A stretch of 64,000 nt of DNA. Origin: Guadua angustifolia (taxonomy: Eukaryota > Streptophyta > Magnoliopsida > Poales > Poaceae). The notes beneath the pieces were generated by a model that was not told where the DNA came from, did no database searches, and saw nothing but the letters and a program-made list of their open reading frames with translations. The stretch covers positions 12,608,423-12,672,422 of the forward strand of contig CM070515.1 in the NCBI GenBank assembly GCA_036346375.1, read 5' to 3'. A program made the translations under genes and the position numbers. Below, in pieces: positions 35,159-46,379 of the stretch (positions are counted from its first letter, which is position 1; each line of letters opens with the position of its first letter).

Positions 35159-36238
35159 TAGGGATGAAAACGGGTCGGATATCTCCCGTCCGATCTAGGA
35201 CCGGATCCGAGACCGGATTATACTATCCGGTCAGATCCGGGACTGGATCCGAGACCGGATTTTACTATCCGGTCAGATCCGGGACTGGATCCGGATACTT
35301 GAATCCGGATTCAGGATCGGATACGGAGTATCCAATATCCGGTAAATACGGGACGGGATCCAGATATTCGGAATTTTTCCTATTCGGATATCCGGATTTT
35401 TCCTATTTGGATATCGGATCGGATAATCGGATATCAGCAAGGCCCAGCCCATCATCATATTTTTTTCAGAAATGCTACCAAATGGTATACCGTTGGGAAT
35501 CACTTCCAACGGTATACCATAATTCGTGGATTGTGGTGAGTTTGATGCCGGGTTTCACGGTAAGTTTCATGATGTTTCACGGATAGGTTTCATGAGTTTA
35601 AATGAGGTTTCAAGTTTCATACGGTTCGTGTTTCATTAAAAAAAGTTAGCATTGTGCTGTCTGATGAAACCTTTGGTTGAAACTTATCTATAAAACTTTT
35701 TTTAATGAAATACGAACCGTATGAAACTTGAAACCTCACGAAACTCATGAAACCTATCCGTGAAACATCATGAAACTTACCTGTGAAACTTGGTACTGAA
35801 ACTCACCCGCGAACCTAATGAACCATGCTATACCGTTGGAAGTGATTCCCAACGGTATAGCGTGTGGTAGTTGCTCTCTATTTTTTTTCCATATCAATCC
35901 ATATATATTAACAATTAGTTGGTTCTATTGATCCTAAAGTAGCATATTCTTTCTATGACGTTTGTTGAGTTTGATTGATATATAATTTGTTACTATAGTC
36001 ATGTACTCGTATGGTTTTAATTCAATATATATTACTCTATATATGCGTGCATTATCCGTATATCTTTATCCGCTTCCGACCTGAATCCGTTACATATCCG
36101 TTCCATATCCGTATCCCGAATAACCCGAATCCATATCCGTATCCGGGTAGCCCGTATCCGGTTCCGAATCCGGGAAAAAATATGGATTAGGATACGAAAA
36201 GAGTAATATCCATCCGTATCCGACCGTTTTCACCCCTA
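35159..36238. mobile_element. hAT element, copy 1 (1080 bp including nested MITE)
   Basis: The left end is TAGGGATGAAAACGGGTCGG and the reverse-complemented right end is TAGGGGTGAAAACGGTCGGA. Subterminal GGATCCGGGACTGGATC-type repeats are frequent. The 8-bp duplication ATAAGTAC is intact at the left (35151-35158); at the right two bases are missing from it. The same insertion occurs at 38839-39458, so it predates the block duplication. ORFs over the repeats are artefacts. Confidence 0.9.
35467..35879. mobile_element. Long-inverted-repeat hAT-type MITE, 413 bp
   Basis: Two arms of roughly 190 bp are inverted copies of each other, sharing CCGTTGGGAATCACTTCCAA and CATGATGTTTCACGGATAGG. An ATTTTTTT 8-bp duplication lies at 35459-35466 and 35880-35887. 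The paralogous hAT copy at 38839-39458 has an uninterrupted CATATTTTTTCCATA, an empty site. The whole element would fold into one long hairpin. Confidence 0.9.
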
Positions 36239-37636
36239 AGTACTACATTTACATTACCTGTTGTCCCTTGTTTTAAAAAGGGTTGCATGTTGCCCTTACG
36301 GAAGCATTCATATTATGATCAAATTAAAATGCACAAGTTTGGTGCTCACTGCTCATGGTTTCTGGGGACTGGGCAAGTTTGGGGGCTATTCATGTGTGTC
36401 CTTTCATAGATGGTGTGAAGCGACACAATGAGTTATTTTCATTATGGCGGATTATGTTATTTGGCGATAACAGACAAAGAATTATAAACTACCTACCTTT
36501 AGTTTTCAGCTACATAAGGGTGAGTAATTTTTATCTGATGCTGGAGTGCATTTCTTGATACCATTTTGTAGAATGTAATCTAAGTGTTATTCAATTAATT
36601 GAATGATAGGTTTGTAGATAATAATCGGGTTTGTTTTTTGGGAAATCTCTACGATGTAATATTTATTAGACTTAGTACATTGGGTTTATCTCGAAAAGTC
36701 AGAGTTCCTCAGTGGGACAAGTGATTCAATTTAACATAATTTCATAAATAATTACCCACCTACAACTATCTTCACAACTTGATGAACGGATACATATTAG
36801 GGGTAATTGACAATGTTGTTCCAAAAGAACTTACCAGGTGCTAATTGGAACTATACAGGTTCAACCACACTTCTCATGGACTTGAGGAATGTGCACCCAA
36901 TAAAACACAATAACTTCTTTTGGCTACTGCTAATTGGCAGGTTAAAATAAAAAATCTCCTGATGAGCAATAACTGTCATCTATAGAAGACTACACTTGCC
37001 TTTTATGCTATTTAGTTGTGAGCAAACTTTGTTACATCTATTTTTTGGCTGCTATTGTCAGTAAAGATTATTGACACGTGCTTAATGTATCTTGCCAAAG
37101 AGATTCTTGCACTCAATGACCAAACAACTGATCCAGCCGATTATCAATCTGATTGCTACTAATAATAGTAACGTTTTTCTTAGTTTTGTGAATCATACGT
37201 TGTTTGGCTTGTATTTACTCTTAGTATTGATGCCTTATACATGTTTGTTGTTGTAACCACACAACTTAGGTGGCTTCCATTTGGATTATCGATTAGGGTT
37301 AGCAAACCTAATGGTGGGGTTGTATGGTGTAACATGACTGGTTCAACATACGACTTAAAAGAGGTGGCATGCCTTTCAATATTGTGTTGTTTATTTTAAC
37401 TGAAATGGGCTGTTTGCAATTTTTTAGATGCTGGATTTATTGGATGACATACTTGTAATGTGTAATCATTTTTTGGTATGCATTGTTTGTTTGATCTTTT
37501 AATAATGAAGTGCATAGTAGGCCTATTATATATGTTACTATTTGAACGGCCGTAAAGATGACACAATCTTAATGTGATATTAGCTTTAGAATACAAGCAT
37601 CTGTCACTTCATTAGTTGATTCGTTTGATATATGTA

Positions 37637-37933
37637 TTCCCTCCGTTCAAAAATATAAGGTCTATAGTTTAAATGATCTTGTTTAGAAATATAAGGTTTG
37701 TATGTAGATTTAATGAGGCTTTTCTTACTATACGCTATCTATTCTCTCAACTGCATGCATTTATTAATTACCACCACACACAAACTATTCTCTCTGTTCT
37801 TCCAAAACAATTAAGTGAGGTATCTAAGTCATTTTTACTCATACCTTTATCAATTTCACCCTAATTTTAATCCTCGTGCAAAGTCAAAATACACCTTGTT
37901 CAGCATACACCTTGTTTTTCTGAACGGAGGGAG
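37637..37933. mobile_element. Stowaway-like MITE, copy 1 (297 bp)
   Basis: Ends TTCCCTCCGTTCAAAAATAT and GAACGGAGGGAG are inverted partners flanked by TA. It recurs at 40862-41157 and, lacking its left end, at 46108-46379, because it lies within the duplicated block. Confidence 0.85.
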
Positions 37934-38042
37934 TATAAAAGAAAAGTGATATTCACTGTAAGGTTTATGATTCCATTGCAACATATGAGCACCTTACTAG
38001 TAAATGAAAAAATAATTACTGACAAAATCAAAACAAATTAAC

Positions 38043-38702
38043 GAATTACGTCAAGGGGTAGTTAATTAAAATGAACAAGTGGATGGGATGGCAGGATGCC
38101 ATGTGGATAATGGAACTTAATTTAGGATGGAAAATTTGGTTTATTTGAGAATCACTGAATCTATTTACTTGTTATTATTTGTTTTACTGTCTTTGCAATT
38201 TATGTAATGTATGTGTTCTCAAATGCTGCTTTATTGCAAATGAACCCTTAGCCTTTCCTTGGAATAAGCCTGCATATAGTTATAATAAGAATTGCATTCT
38301 GTGCACAACTTGTTGAGTACGTGTTGGTGTACTCACCCTTGCTTAACAACCAACAACAGTGGAGGAATCATCGTCGTTACTGGAGGAGAACTTTCAGGTG
38401 GACACGAGTCACTAAGCCAATCTTTGTCAGTCGCCTGTGGTGTGCTGATGGGACATCTATGTCTTTTGCTACTCTTTCCGCTGCATTTGTTCAAGTTTAC
38501 TTTCAGTCTAGCCCCTGTGGCTGAATAATTGTAAGTGATCATAAGATCATACACTAGTTATATTAATAAATGAAGTTTTATTATTCTTATCGTTGTGTAT
38601 GATATGATGCTTACCGATGTTAAGCTGTGTGCACTAGCGTTGATCCTGGGACTAGTGCGGTAAAACACAGTGGATTCGAATTGGTGAATTCGGGTCCTCA
38701 CA
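38043..38702 (+). mobile_element. Truncated LTR, same superfamily as solo LTRs A and B
   Basis: The 3' end GAATTCGGGTCCTCACA and the internal GTTGAGTACGTGTTGGTGTAC motif correspond to the 3' part of solo LTR A (around 15060-15451). The CACTAGCGTTGATCCTGGGA segment corresponds to the 16510-16540 region of solo LTR B in reverse. Only about the last 650 bp remain. Its CA terminus (38702) meets the first base of duplicated block copy 2, so the LTR marks the duplication joint. Confidence 0.75.
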
Positions 38703-38838
38703 TATGCCCTGATACATGTTCAGTGAGTTCATCCGACAGCACTCAGACTCTATGATCAGTTATTGTGATATTTTTTAGGTATATGCGAACATAACAGAAA
38801 ACTGTGACCACTATAGTGAGCAAATGCATCATAAGTAC

Positions 38839-39458
38839 CAGGGATGAAAACAGGTCGGATATCTCCCGTCCGATCCGGGACCGGATCTGGTCCCGATCGG
38901 ATCCGGGACCGGATTTTACTATCCGATCAGATCTGGGACCAGATCTGGATACTTGAATGTGGATTTGGGATCGGATACGGAGCATCCAATATCCGGTAAA
39001 TACGGGACGAGATCCGGATATTCGGATTTTTCCTATTTGGATATCCGGATTTTTCCTATTTGGATATCGGATCGGATATTCGGATATCAGCAAGGCCCGA
39101 CCCATTGTCATATTTTTTCCATATCAACCCATATATATTAACAATTAGTTGGTTCTATTGATCCTAAAGTAGCACATTCTTTTTACGACGTTTGTTTGAG
39201 TTTGATTAATATATAATTTGTTACTGTAATCATGTACTCGTATGGTTTTAATTCAATATATATTACTCTATATATGCGTGCATTATCCATATATCTTTAT
39301 TCGTTTCCGACCCGAATCAGTCATATATCCGTATCCTGAATAACCCGAATCCATATCCGTATCCGGGTAGCCCGTATCCGGTTCCGAATCTGGGAAAAAA
39401 TTTGGGTTAGGATACGAAAAGAGTAATATCCATCCGTATCCGACCATTTTCACCCCTA
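38839..39458. mobile_element. hAT element, copy 2 (620 bp, no nested MITE)
   Basis: Same ends as copy 1, with the first base changed (CAGGGATG). The perfect 8-bp duplication ATAAGTAC is at 38831-38838 and 39459-39466. It carries the empty site corresponding to the MITE at 35467-35879. Confidence 0.9.
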
Positions 39459-40861
39459 ATAAGTACTACATTTACATTATTACCTGTTGTCCCTTGTTTT
39501 AAAAAGGGTTGCATGTTGCCCTTACGGAAGCATTCATATTATGATCAAATTAAAATGCGCAAGTTCGGTGCTCACTGCTCATGGTTTCTGGGGACTGGGC
39601 AAGTTTGGGGGCTATTCATGTGTGTCCTTTCATAGATGGTGTGAAGCGACACAATGAGTTATTTTCATTATGGCGGATTATGTTATTTGGCGATAACAGA
39701 CAAAGAATTATAAACTACCTACCTTTAGTTTTCAGCTACATAAGGGTGAGTAATTTTATCTGATGCTGGAGTGCATTTCTTGATACCATTTTGTAGAATG
39801 TAATCTAAGTGTTATTCAATTAATTGAATGATAGGTTTATAGATAATAATCGGGTTTGTTTTTTGGGAAATCTCTACGATGTAATATTTATTAGACTTAG
39901 TACATTGGGTTTATCTCGAAAAGTCAGAGTTCCTCAGTGGGACAAGTGATTCAATTTAACATAATTTCATAAATAATTACCCACCTACAACTATCTTCAC
40001 AACTTGATGAACGGATACATATTAGGGGTAATTGACAATGTTGTTCCAAAAGAGCTTACCAGGTGCTAATTGGAACTATACAGGTTCAACCACACTTCTC
40101 ATGGACTTGAGGAATGTGCACCCAATAAAACACAATAACTTCTTTTGGCTACTGCTAATTGGCAGGTTAAAATAAAAAATCTCCTGATGAGCAATAACTG
40201 TCATCTATAGAAGACTACACTTGCCTTTTATGCTATTTAGTTGTGAGCAAACTTTGTTACATCTATTTTTGGCTGCTATTGTCAGTAAAGATTATTGACA
40301 CGTGCTTAATGTATCTTGCCAAAGAGATTCTTGCACTCAATGACCAAACAACTGATCCAGCCGATTATCAATCTGATTGCTACTAATAATAGTAACGTTT
40401 TTCTTAGTTTTGTGAATCATACGTTGTTTGGCTTGTATTTACTCTTAGTATTGATGCCTTATACATGTTTGTTGTTGTAACCACACAACTTAGGTGGCTT
40501 CCATTTGGATTATCGATTAGGGTTAGCAAACCTAATGGTGGGGTTGTATGGTGTAACATGACTGGTTCAACATACGACTTAAAAGAGGTGGCATGTCTCT
40601 CAATATTGTGATGTTTCTTTTAACTGAGACGGGTTGCTCGCAATTTTTTAGACGGTGGATTGTATGGGATGACATAATTGTAATTTGTAATCATTTTTTG
40701 GTATGCATTTTTTGGTTTCATCTTTTGATAAGGAAGTGCATAGTAGGCCTATTATGTTTTTATTGGAACGGCTGTGAAGATCATGAAACAACCTTAATGT
40801 GATATTAGCTTGAGAATACATGTATCCATCACTTGATTAGTTGATTCGTTTGATATGTGTA

Positions 40862-41157
40862 TTCCCTCCGTTCAAAAATATAAGGTCTATAGTTTAAATG
40901 ATCTTGTTTAGAAATATAAGGTTTGTATGTAGATTTAATGAGGCTTTTTCTTACTATACGCTATCTATTCTCTCAATGCATGCATTTATTAATTACCACC
41001 ACACACAAACTATTCTCTCGTTCTTCCAAAACAATTAAGTGAGGTATCTAAGTCATTTTTACTCATACCTTTATCAATTTCACCCTAATTTTAATCCTCG
41101 TGCAAAGTCAAAATACACCTTGTTCAGCATACACCTTGTTTTTCTGAACGGAGGGAG
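40862..41157. mobile_element. Stowaway-like MITE, copy 2
   Basis: Identical in layout to 37637-37933 (TTCCCTCCGTTC ... GAACGGAGGGAG, TA flanks); it lies 1.6 kb upstream of SAUR copy 1. Confidence 0.85.
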
Positions 41158-42207
41158 TATAAAAGAAAAGTGATATTCACTGTAAGGTTTATGATTCCAT
41201 TGCAACATATGAGCACCTTACTAGTAAATGAAAAAAATAATTACTGACAAAATCAAAACAAATTAATGTTTAAGGTTTGTTTGGAGCGCAGAAATTGTAC
41301 AGTGACTTTAATAGAAAACGGTAAAATTCTCTCAGCAAAATCCATCGTCCCAAATAGAGCCTTCTCGAGAAGTTTGCTTGCCGGAAACTCTTCATACAGC
41401 AGCATTAGTTTCCAGCTCCAGATCAATTAGTTCTTGCCAAGTCAGCGTCCCACAGACAAAGAAGAAATAGATAGCACCGTTGCACGGTTAAAATCACTGG
41501 TTTGCGGCGATAAAGTTTTAACCACGGCACAAGTTTAGCAGAATAATTGAAAGCAGAGTAGACTAGCACACTAAATGACAGCAGTATATTATATTGTCTA
41601 AACCAAACAATGTCGTGTGGGCGATCTTCTGCTCCACAGTCTCCACTCCATACCTCCAAATCATCCTTTTTAATCTTCTTCTTCTTTTCTTCTATTCTAT
41701 TGTTAGTCTAGGTGACTATGTGCCACTGGGGCACCAAAAAGTCAAAGACAAGAATCCTAAACTAATCTTATTGGATTAGGACATGCACGGATCCAGGTGT
41801 TAAACCCTTGGGCACTGGATGTTGATGTGCAGATCTCAGAATCTGGCAAACATATCTCGATGCAAACTGACAAACTGGAAAGATGCATCATGAAAAGGTC
41901 ATAGTAAACAAGTCACGGTTGGGGAGTTTCACTATAACTTGCTGACCGATGCATGGCTTCAAGCCAGCTTGCAACCAATCAAGTGACATTAGCTTACAAT
42001 CTTAGATCAAATGCATTATTGCCCTTAAGCCATTGGAGCACTTGAGTGGATGATGAGGTGATGGAATCCGGCTCGAGTAAACATCTGGTTTTTGAATTAG
42101 TTAAGAACTTTCGGTAGTGTCAAGTACTCAAGTGCATCTCCGAACTTTTGTTGGTATTACAGTCGAGTACATCAGGACATGCTGTTCATCAATTATCAAT
42201 CGCAGTG

Positions 42208-42213
42208 GAGACA
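42208..42213 (-). promoter_or_regulatory. Candidate auxin-response core TGTCTC upstream of SAUR copy 1
   Basis: GAGACA on the plus strand (TGTCTC on the minus strand) lies 569 bp upstream of the SAUR start codon. TGTCTC is the classical core bound by auxin response factors. In the second SAUR copy the aligned bases read GCGACA, which destroys the core. A six-base motif occurs often by chance, so this is only a candidate. Confidence 0.3.
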
Positions 42214-42781
42214 TTAAATTACCATCATAACCTTGCAATGTACTCTGGTTTCAGGAAACATGGTCTAAAAAATGGCCATATGGTAACACAATTATCTGAT
42301 TCTGTCAGGAAACAACTGAAAACGCCACTTGTGACTCCGTTATGCAATATGAGAACAATGCAAGTACTCGAGGTACAAAGTACCTACTAACTATCAAGTA
42401 TTTAATGGTAGGGCAGGGAGACCACAGAATATCATAATCTACTCCTAATCTTAAAATTGTCACACACACACACACAATAGAAGAAGGTATCCCCACATAG
42501 TACAGTATACATACGGCGCAACACCCTTCAGGCCCTCTCTTAACATCCAATAATCCAAACTTGACTAACCTTATCGATAAATTACTCCTTTGATGTCCCA
42601 AAAGGTGAACCAAACACTCTCACAATGACACCAAAATGATAAGGCCGGTGAACACTTTCATCAGCTCTACTATGATGGAGAGCCTGAAGGCCGGCTTACA
42701 TGCCAGCAAACTTCAGTTTCAGTAATCGGTACTACTCACTACTAACTGTGTTCATAGCTAAGCTTTTGTGTTGACGAAGCC

Positions 42782-43180
42782 ATGAAGGAGAGAGGGGTGG
42801 GGAAGGGGCTGATCATGAAGACCCTGGACCGGTGCCTGTCCAAGCAGAAGGGCCGCGAGCCGCCGGAGGGGCGCTTCGCGGTGTACGTCGGCGGCAGCGG
42901 CGCGGCGAGGGAGCGGTTCGTCGTCCGGACGGAGTGCGTGAACCACCCCTTGTTCAGGGCGTTGCTGGAGGAGGCCGAGGAGGAGTACGGGTACGTGGCG
43001 GACGGGCCGCTCGAGCTGCCGTGCGACGCCCGGGCGTTCGTGGGCGTCCTGGAGAAGATCGAGCGGGAGAAGGCCGAGGAGAAGACGACGGTCAAGTGCG
43101 GCGGCCTTGTGAGGGGCCACCACTCGGCGCACCGGATGATGGCGATGGTTCCTGGGAGGCTGCCGATGATCATCGGCTGA
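42782..43180 (+). CDS. SAUR-family auxin-responsive protein, copy 1 (132 aa)
   Basis: A single-exon gene, as usual for SAURs. The protein starts MKERGVGKGLIMKTLDRCLS, a basic N-terminus of the kind that binds calmodulin in this family. The SAUR domain core follows from about residue 28: PPEGRFAVYVGG, RFVVRTECVNHPLFRALLEE, AEEEYGYVADGPLELPC, then FVGVLEKIE. Length is in the normal 90-180 range. The coding region is very GC-rich while the flanks are AT-rich, typical of grass SAUR genes. Family knowledge: SAUR proteins promote cell expansion, many by inhibiting PP2C.D phosphatases and so activating plasma-membrane H+-ATPases. The ATG at 42782 is the first in a GC-rich frame. An identical protein is encoded at 48002-48400. 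Long ORFs overlapping it in other frames are composition artefacts. Confidence 0.95.
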   Translation: MKERGVGKGLIMKTLDRCLSKQKGREPPEGRFAVYVGGSGAARERFVVRTECVNHPLFRALLEEAEEEYGYVADGPLELPCDARAFVGVLEKIEREKAEEKTTVKCGGLVRGHHSAHRMMAMVPGRLPMIIG

Positions 43181-43217
43181 CGAGCTGGATCGTTGAGTGA
43201 TCGTTTAGCAGCTGTTC

Positions 43218-43657
43218 TTGTCGTGTTTTCTTTTGATTCCGTGCACAAAATACATCGGTGCCGACCGATGCACGCATCGCATGCATGGTCTTCTTCTTGT
43301 AACTGTTAATTAGTGCAGGTGTGATGTTCGTTTCATGTAGTAATTCTATGTACATATACAGTGGGATTTAGCGTCATAAGTTTAAGCAATATTTAGAGTC
43401 GCTCATTTAGTTCTTCCTCATGAAGCTACTATAGGAACAGATTAACTAGGAATGTAGAATTTCAAGAAAACTGTTGTGACAGAAATATGCACACAGTGGC
43501 AAGAGAAGACGTCGCTCCGGCAAACGTGACATCACCGATGAAGCCACTTAGTAGAAGTAAGCGTCACTTACCACAACAAACTAGGCGCTGAAGATTCTAA
43601 AAGCAATCCGGTATCACGCCGGCAACCACCATGCCGGCGCCGCTTTGTCGATCATGT
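43218..43657. other. SAUR 3' flank with a short copia-like scrap
   Basis: This is the 3' UTR and flank of SAUR copy 1. Around 43385-43450 the sequence resembles the copia-2 3' end near 57990-58050 (AGCAATAT ... TCCTCATGAA). The match is weak and broken by gaps. Nothing else is recognised. Confidence 0.45.
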
Positions 43658-44139
43658 TGTTGGAGAATTAGTATAAGAGATTAATAAGAGTTCTAGTTGT
43701 GTAAGACTTGGAGTTGTGTTAAGCATATGATTCAAGTTAGAGTCAAATTAGGTATGGGATCCGGGTGTAATTAGGTTGTAATCAACATTATAAATAAACC
43801 GTGTGAGAATTTGATGGGACACACAATTATTCTAAAATTCTACATGGTATCAAAACCATCCAAACCCTGACTGAGGAAAAAAAACTCACTTTGTTATGAG
43901 ATAAGGAAACATAAATCAAATATGGTTAGGACTCTATCTCTTCATGGTGTGGTCGAATCCGAACTCTCTCCTCACGCCGCTATATATATGGGTGCCCCCT
44001 TATTGTAAAGGAATGCATCAATAAAGAGAGAGACTTCCACCCTATATTCTGTGTGTTCTCGATTCTTGATTCGCGTGTTTGTGCATGCGTGCTGTTGATT
44101 GCGCTAAAGGAAAGCTCATTCTTAAATCTTCTTACCTAA

Positions 44140-44860
44140 AATGTTAGGGAAGAATCACTGAATTTCCTGGAGAGAATTCAAGGTGATACCTGTGGACCAA
44201 TTCAGCCCCTGTCGGGCCCATTCAGATATTTTATATTGCTAATAGATGTTTCTACTAGGTGGTCCTATGTATGTCTCTTATCTACTAGGAACCATGCCTT
44301 TGCTAAATTAATCGTCCAAATCATTAAATTAAGAGCCTCTTTTCCAGAAGAAAGGATTAAGCCCATTCGAATGGACAATGCTGGCGAGTTTACCTCCAAA
44401 GCATTCAATGATTATTGTATGGCTCTAGGCATTAATGTAGAGCATTCTGTATCCCATGTCCACACCCAAAATGGCCTTGCAGAGTCATTAATTAAGAGAA
44501 TAAAACTTATTGCTTGGCCGCTCTTACGAATAATTGGCTTCCCACGTTGTTGGGGCCACGCAGTCTATATCTCGGTAATAATTCAACTCGCACCAACGCA
44601 TATTATGAAATTTCCCGCTGCGATAGTGCGTGGAAAAGAATTAAGTATTTCCCATCTGCGAAAATCTGGCTGTGTGTATACATGCCAATCTCTCCACCAC
44701 AGCGTAGAACCATAGGATCTCACCAGAAGTTGAGGATCTATATAGGTTATGAATCTCCGTCATGTATTAAAACACCTAGAGCCTATGACAGGGGATCTAT
44801 TCACGCTCGGTACGCTGATCATACTAAGGACATTTTTCGGCATTAGGGAGATAAGTACCA
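44140..44860 (+). pseudogene. copia-2 integrase fragment
   Basis: Reads FLERIQGDTCGPI, then ILLIDVSTRWSYVCLLSTRN, then IRMDNAGEFTS and HTQNGLAESLIKRIKL. It shows the integrase catalytic aspartates (LIDV, MDNAGEF) and the glutamate (NGLAES). The gag, protease and zinc-binding parts upstream are deleted. Stops interrupt the frame after 44715. It belongs to a different copia lineage from copia-1. Confidence 0.85.
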
Positions 44861-45560
44861 CATTTCATAATGCCTAGTCCTTAAACCCACGACTAAAGAA
44901 GCTGAACTTGAAGTTCGAGAGGATAATAAGTCTGCAATAAATAAGCTAATAAACGCCAAATACCTTCACTTTGGTCATAAGGAGTGAAAGATCTCATATA
45001 CCAAGTATATGCACTGAAAGAGTGGAGATACCCTAGAAGGATATTGAACCTACTCTTGACCCTCATGATAAGAAGAGGGAGGCCTCCGGTGCACGGACTC
45101 AATTCATGAGACGCCCACGTAGTAGAGAACCGAATAAATGAGAACACTACGTGATAAGAGAAGAAGCTCAACCGATGTTGAGAAAATCCTCAAGTGAGCC
45201 ATCCGGAGATGGTAACATCCTCAAGTGATCCATCTCGAAGATGGTAACCCACCTATATTTTGCACACAATTCCACGTGGAAGTCGAACACCTAGACTCGT
45301 GCTAGGGAAATCACGAGGAGCTGGAAGAAATTTATATAGATATATCCCAAGTGATGCAGAGAAATAAATAAAAGAAAAGACTACAATTGTCGACATATAT
45401 TTGCCTTTAAAATTGCTTAAAACTGGATCCAGATCCAAAGTCCATGGCAGAGTGCCAGAAGCGCTCAAATAGGGTCAAAACAAAGGAAGCAATTGAGGCA
45501 GCGCTCGCTTAATAAGAGGAAAATTTCTGGTCCTGTTGACTGAATGTTTCCTAAAGTGAT
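44861..45560. other. copia-2 inter-domain region, degraded
   Basis: This is the linker between integrase and reverse transcriptase of copia-2, with many stops and frame changes. No independent feature is visible. Confidence 0.6.
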
Positions 45561-46107
45561 TCCCTGCAGGATCAAATGTGTTTTTCATCCAGAAGAGAAA
45601 TGAAAATACCCTGGTGGTGAGATATAAAAAGCGAGGCTTGTAGCACAAGGGTTCACGCAGAAACCCTGCATCGATTACGATGAAACATATTCTCCTGTAA
45701 TGAGTGGAATAACGTTCCGATATCTAATATCAATGGCAGCAGGCTTAAATTTGAAAATGCAGTTAATGGATGTGGTGACCGCATATTTATATGGGTCACT
45801 GGATTCGGACATTTATGTGAAAGTCCCTGAAGGAGTAAAAATCCTGGATCCTAATAATCGCAACAAGTATAGCGTCAAACTGCAGAGATCGCTATACGGA
45901 TTAAAACAGTCGGGAAGAATGTGGTATAACCGACTTATTGAGTTCCTCCTGAAGAAAGGATACTCCATAATGATGATTGTCCCTGTGTGTTCATAAAGAA
46001 ATCCTGAATGGATTTCAGATCATCTCGGTGTATGTCGATGATCCGAATATCATCGAACCACAGAGGAGATAAAGGAAGCGAAGTGCTTACCTCACGACGG
46101 AATTTGG
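45560..46107 (+). pseudogene. copia-2 reverse transcriptase, 5' part
   Basis: Reads YDETYSPVMSGITFRYLISM, then MQLMDVVTAYLYGSLDSDIY, then LQRSLYGLKQSGRMWYNRL. The active-site region VYVDD is visible just after, in another frame near 46030. The sequence breaks at 46107 within the TEF-type segment after YVDD, and the next codons of the protein are found at 57331. Confidence 0.85.
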
Positions 46108-46379
46108 TTCAAAAATATAAGGCCTATAGTTTGAATGATTTTGTTTAGAAATATAAGGTATGCATGTAGTTTTAATGAGGCTTTTCTTACTGTACGCTAT
46201 CTATTCTCTCAACTACATGCATTTATTAATTACCACCACACACAAACTATTCTCTCTGATCTTCCAAAATAATTAAGTGAGGTATCTAAGTCATTTTCAC
46301 TCATACCTTTATCAATTTCACCCTAATTTTAATCCTTGTGCAAAGTCAAAATACACCTTGTTTTTCTGAACGGAGGGAG
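46108..46379. mobile_element. Stowaway-like MITE, copy 3, left end missing
   Basis: The GAACGGAGGGAG right end is present, followed by TA. The left CTCCCTCCG terminus is absent because the duplication breakpoint falls at the start of the element. It has a short deletion relative to copies 1 and 2. Confidence 0.85.

Larger units (their letters stand above)
35023..38042. repeat. Duplicated block, copy 1
   Basis: This matches 38703-41260 almost base for base apart from indels, starting at TATGCCCT and ending where copy 2 continues into the SAUR region. It contains hAT copy 1 (35159-36238) with a nested MITE, a short ORF (36355-36558) repeated in copy 2, and a Stowaway-like MITE (37637-37933). 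The match breaks at 38042, where an LTR fragment begins. A patch at about 37375-37620 is much more diverged from copy 2 than its flanks. Confidence 0.88.
38703..43217. repeat. Duplicated block, copy 2 (extends into SAUR gene)
   Basis: 38703-41260 matches copy 1 (35023-38042), and 40868-43217 matches copy 3 (46108-48437). This is the longest copy and the only one that joins both halves, so it is the likely source. It holds hAT copy 2, the Stowaway-like MITE and SAUR copy 1. Apart from the SAUR gene, nothing in it looks coding. Confidence 0.88.

Noticed and set aside
35164..35586. 140-codon ORF with TGSETG-type repeats
   Set aside because: It is a translation of hAT subterminal repeats and crosses into the nested MITE.
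35159..39458. Regularly spaced short repeats resembling a CRISPR array
   Set aside because: The GGATCCGGGAC-type repeats are irregular, degenerate and bounded by hAT ends and target duplications, and the window is plant nuclear DNA.
42461..42477. (AC)n run in the SAUR upstream region (also near 47684)
   Set aside because: A short simple repeat that differs by one or two units between copies; no functional inference is supported.
42758..43132. Long ORFs antisense to, or in another frame of, both SAUR genes (124-168 codons)
   Set aside because: They arise from the high GC content at codon third positions of the SAUR frame; they are arginine/proline-rich and have no domain.
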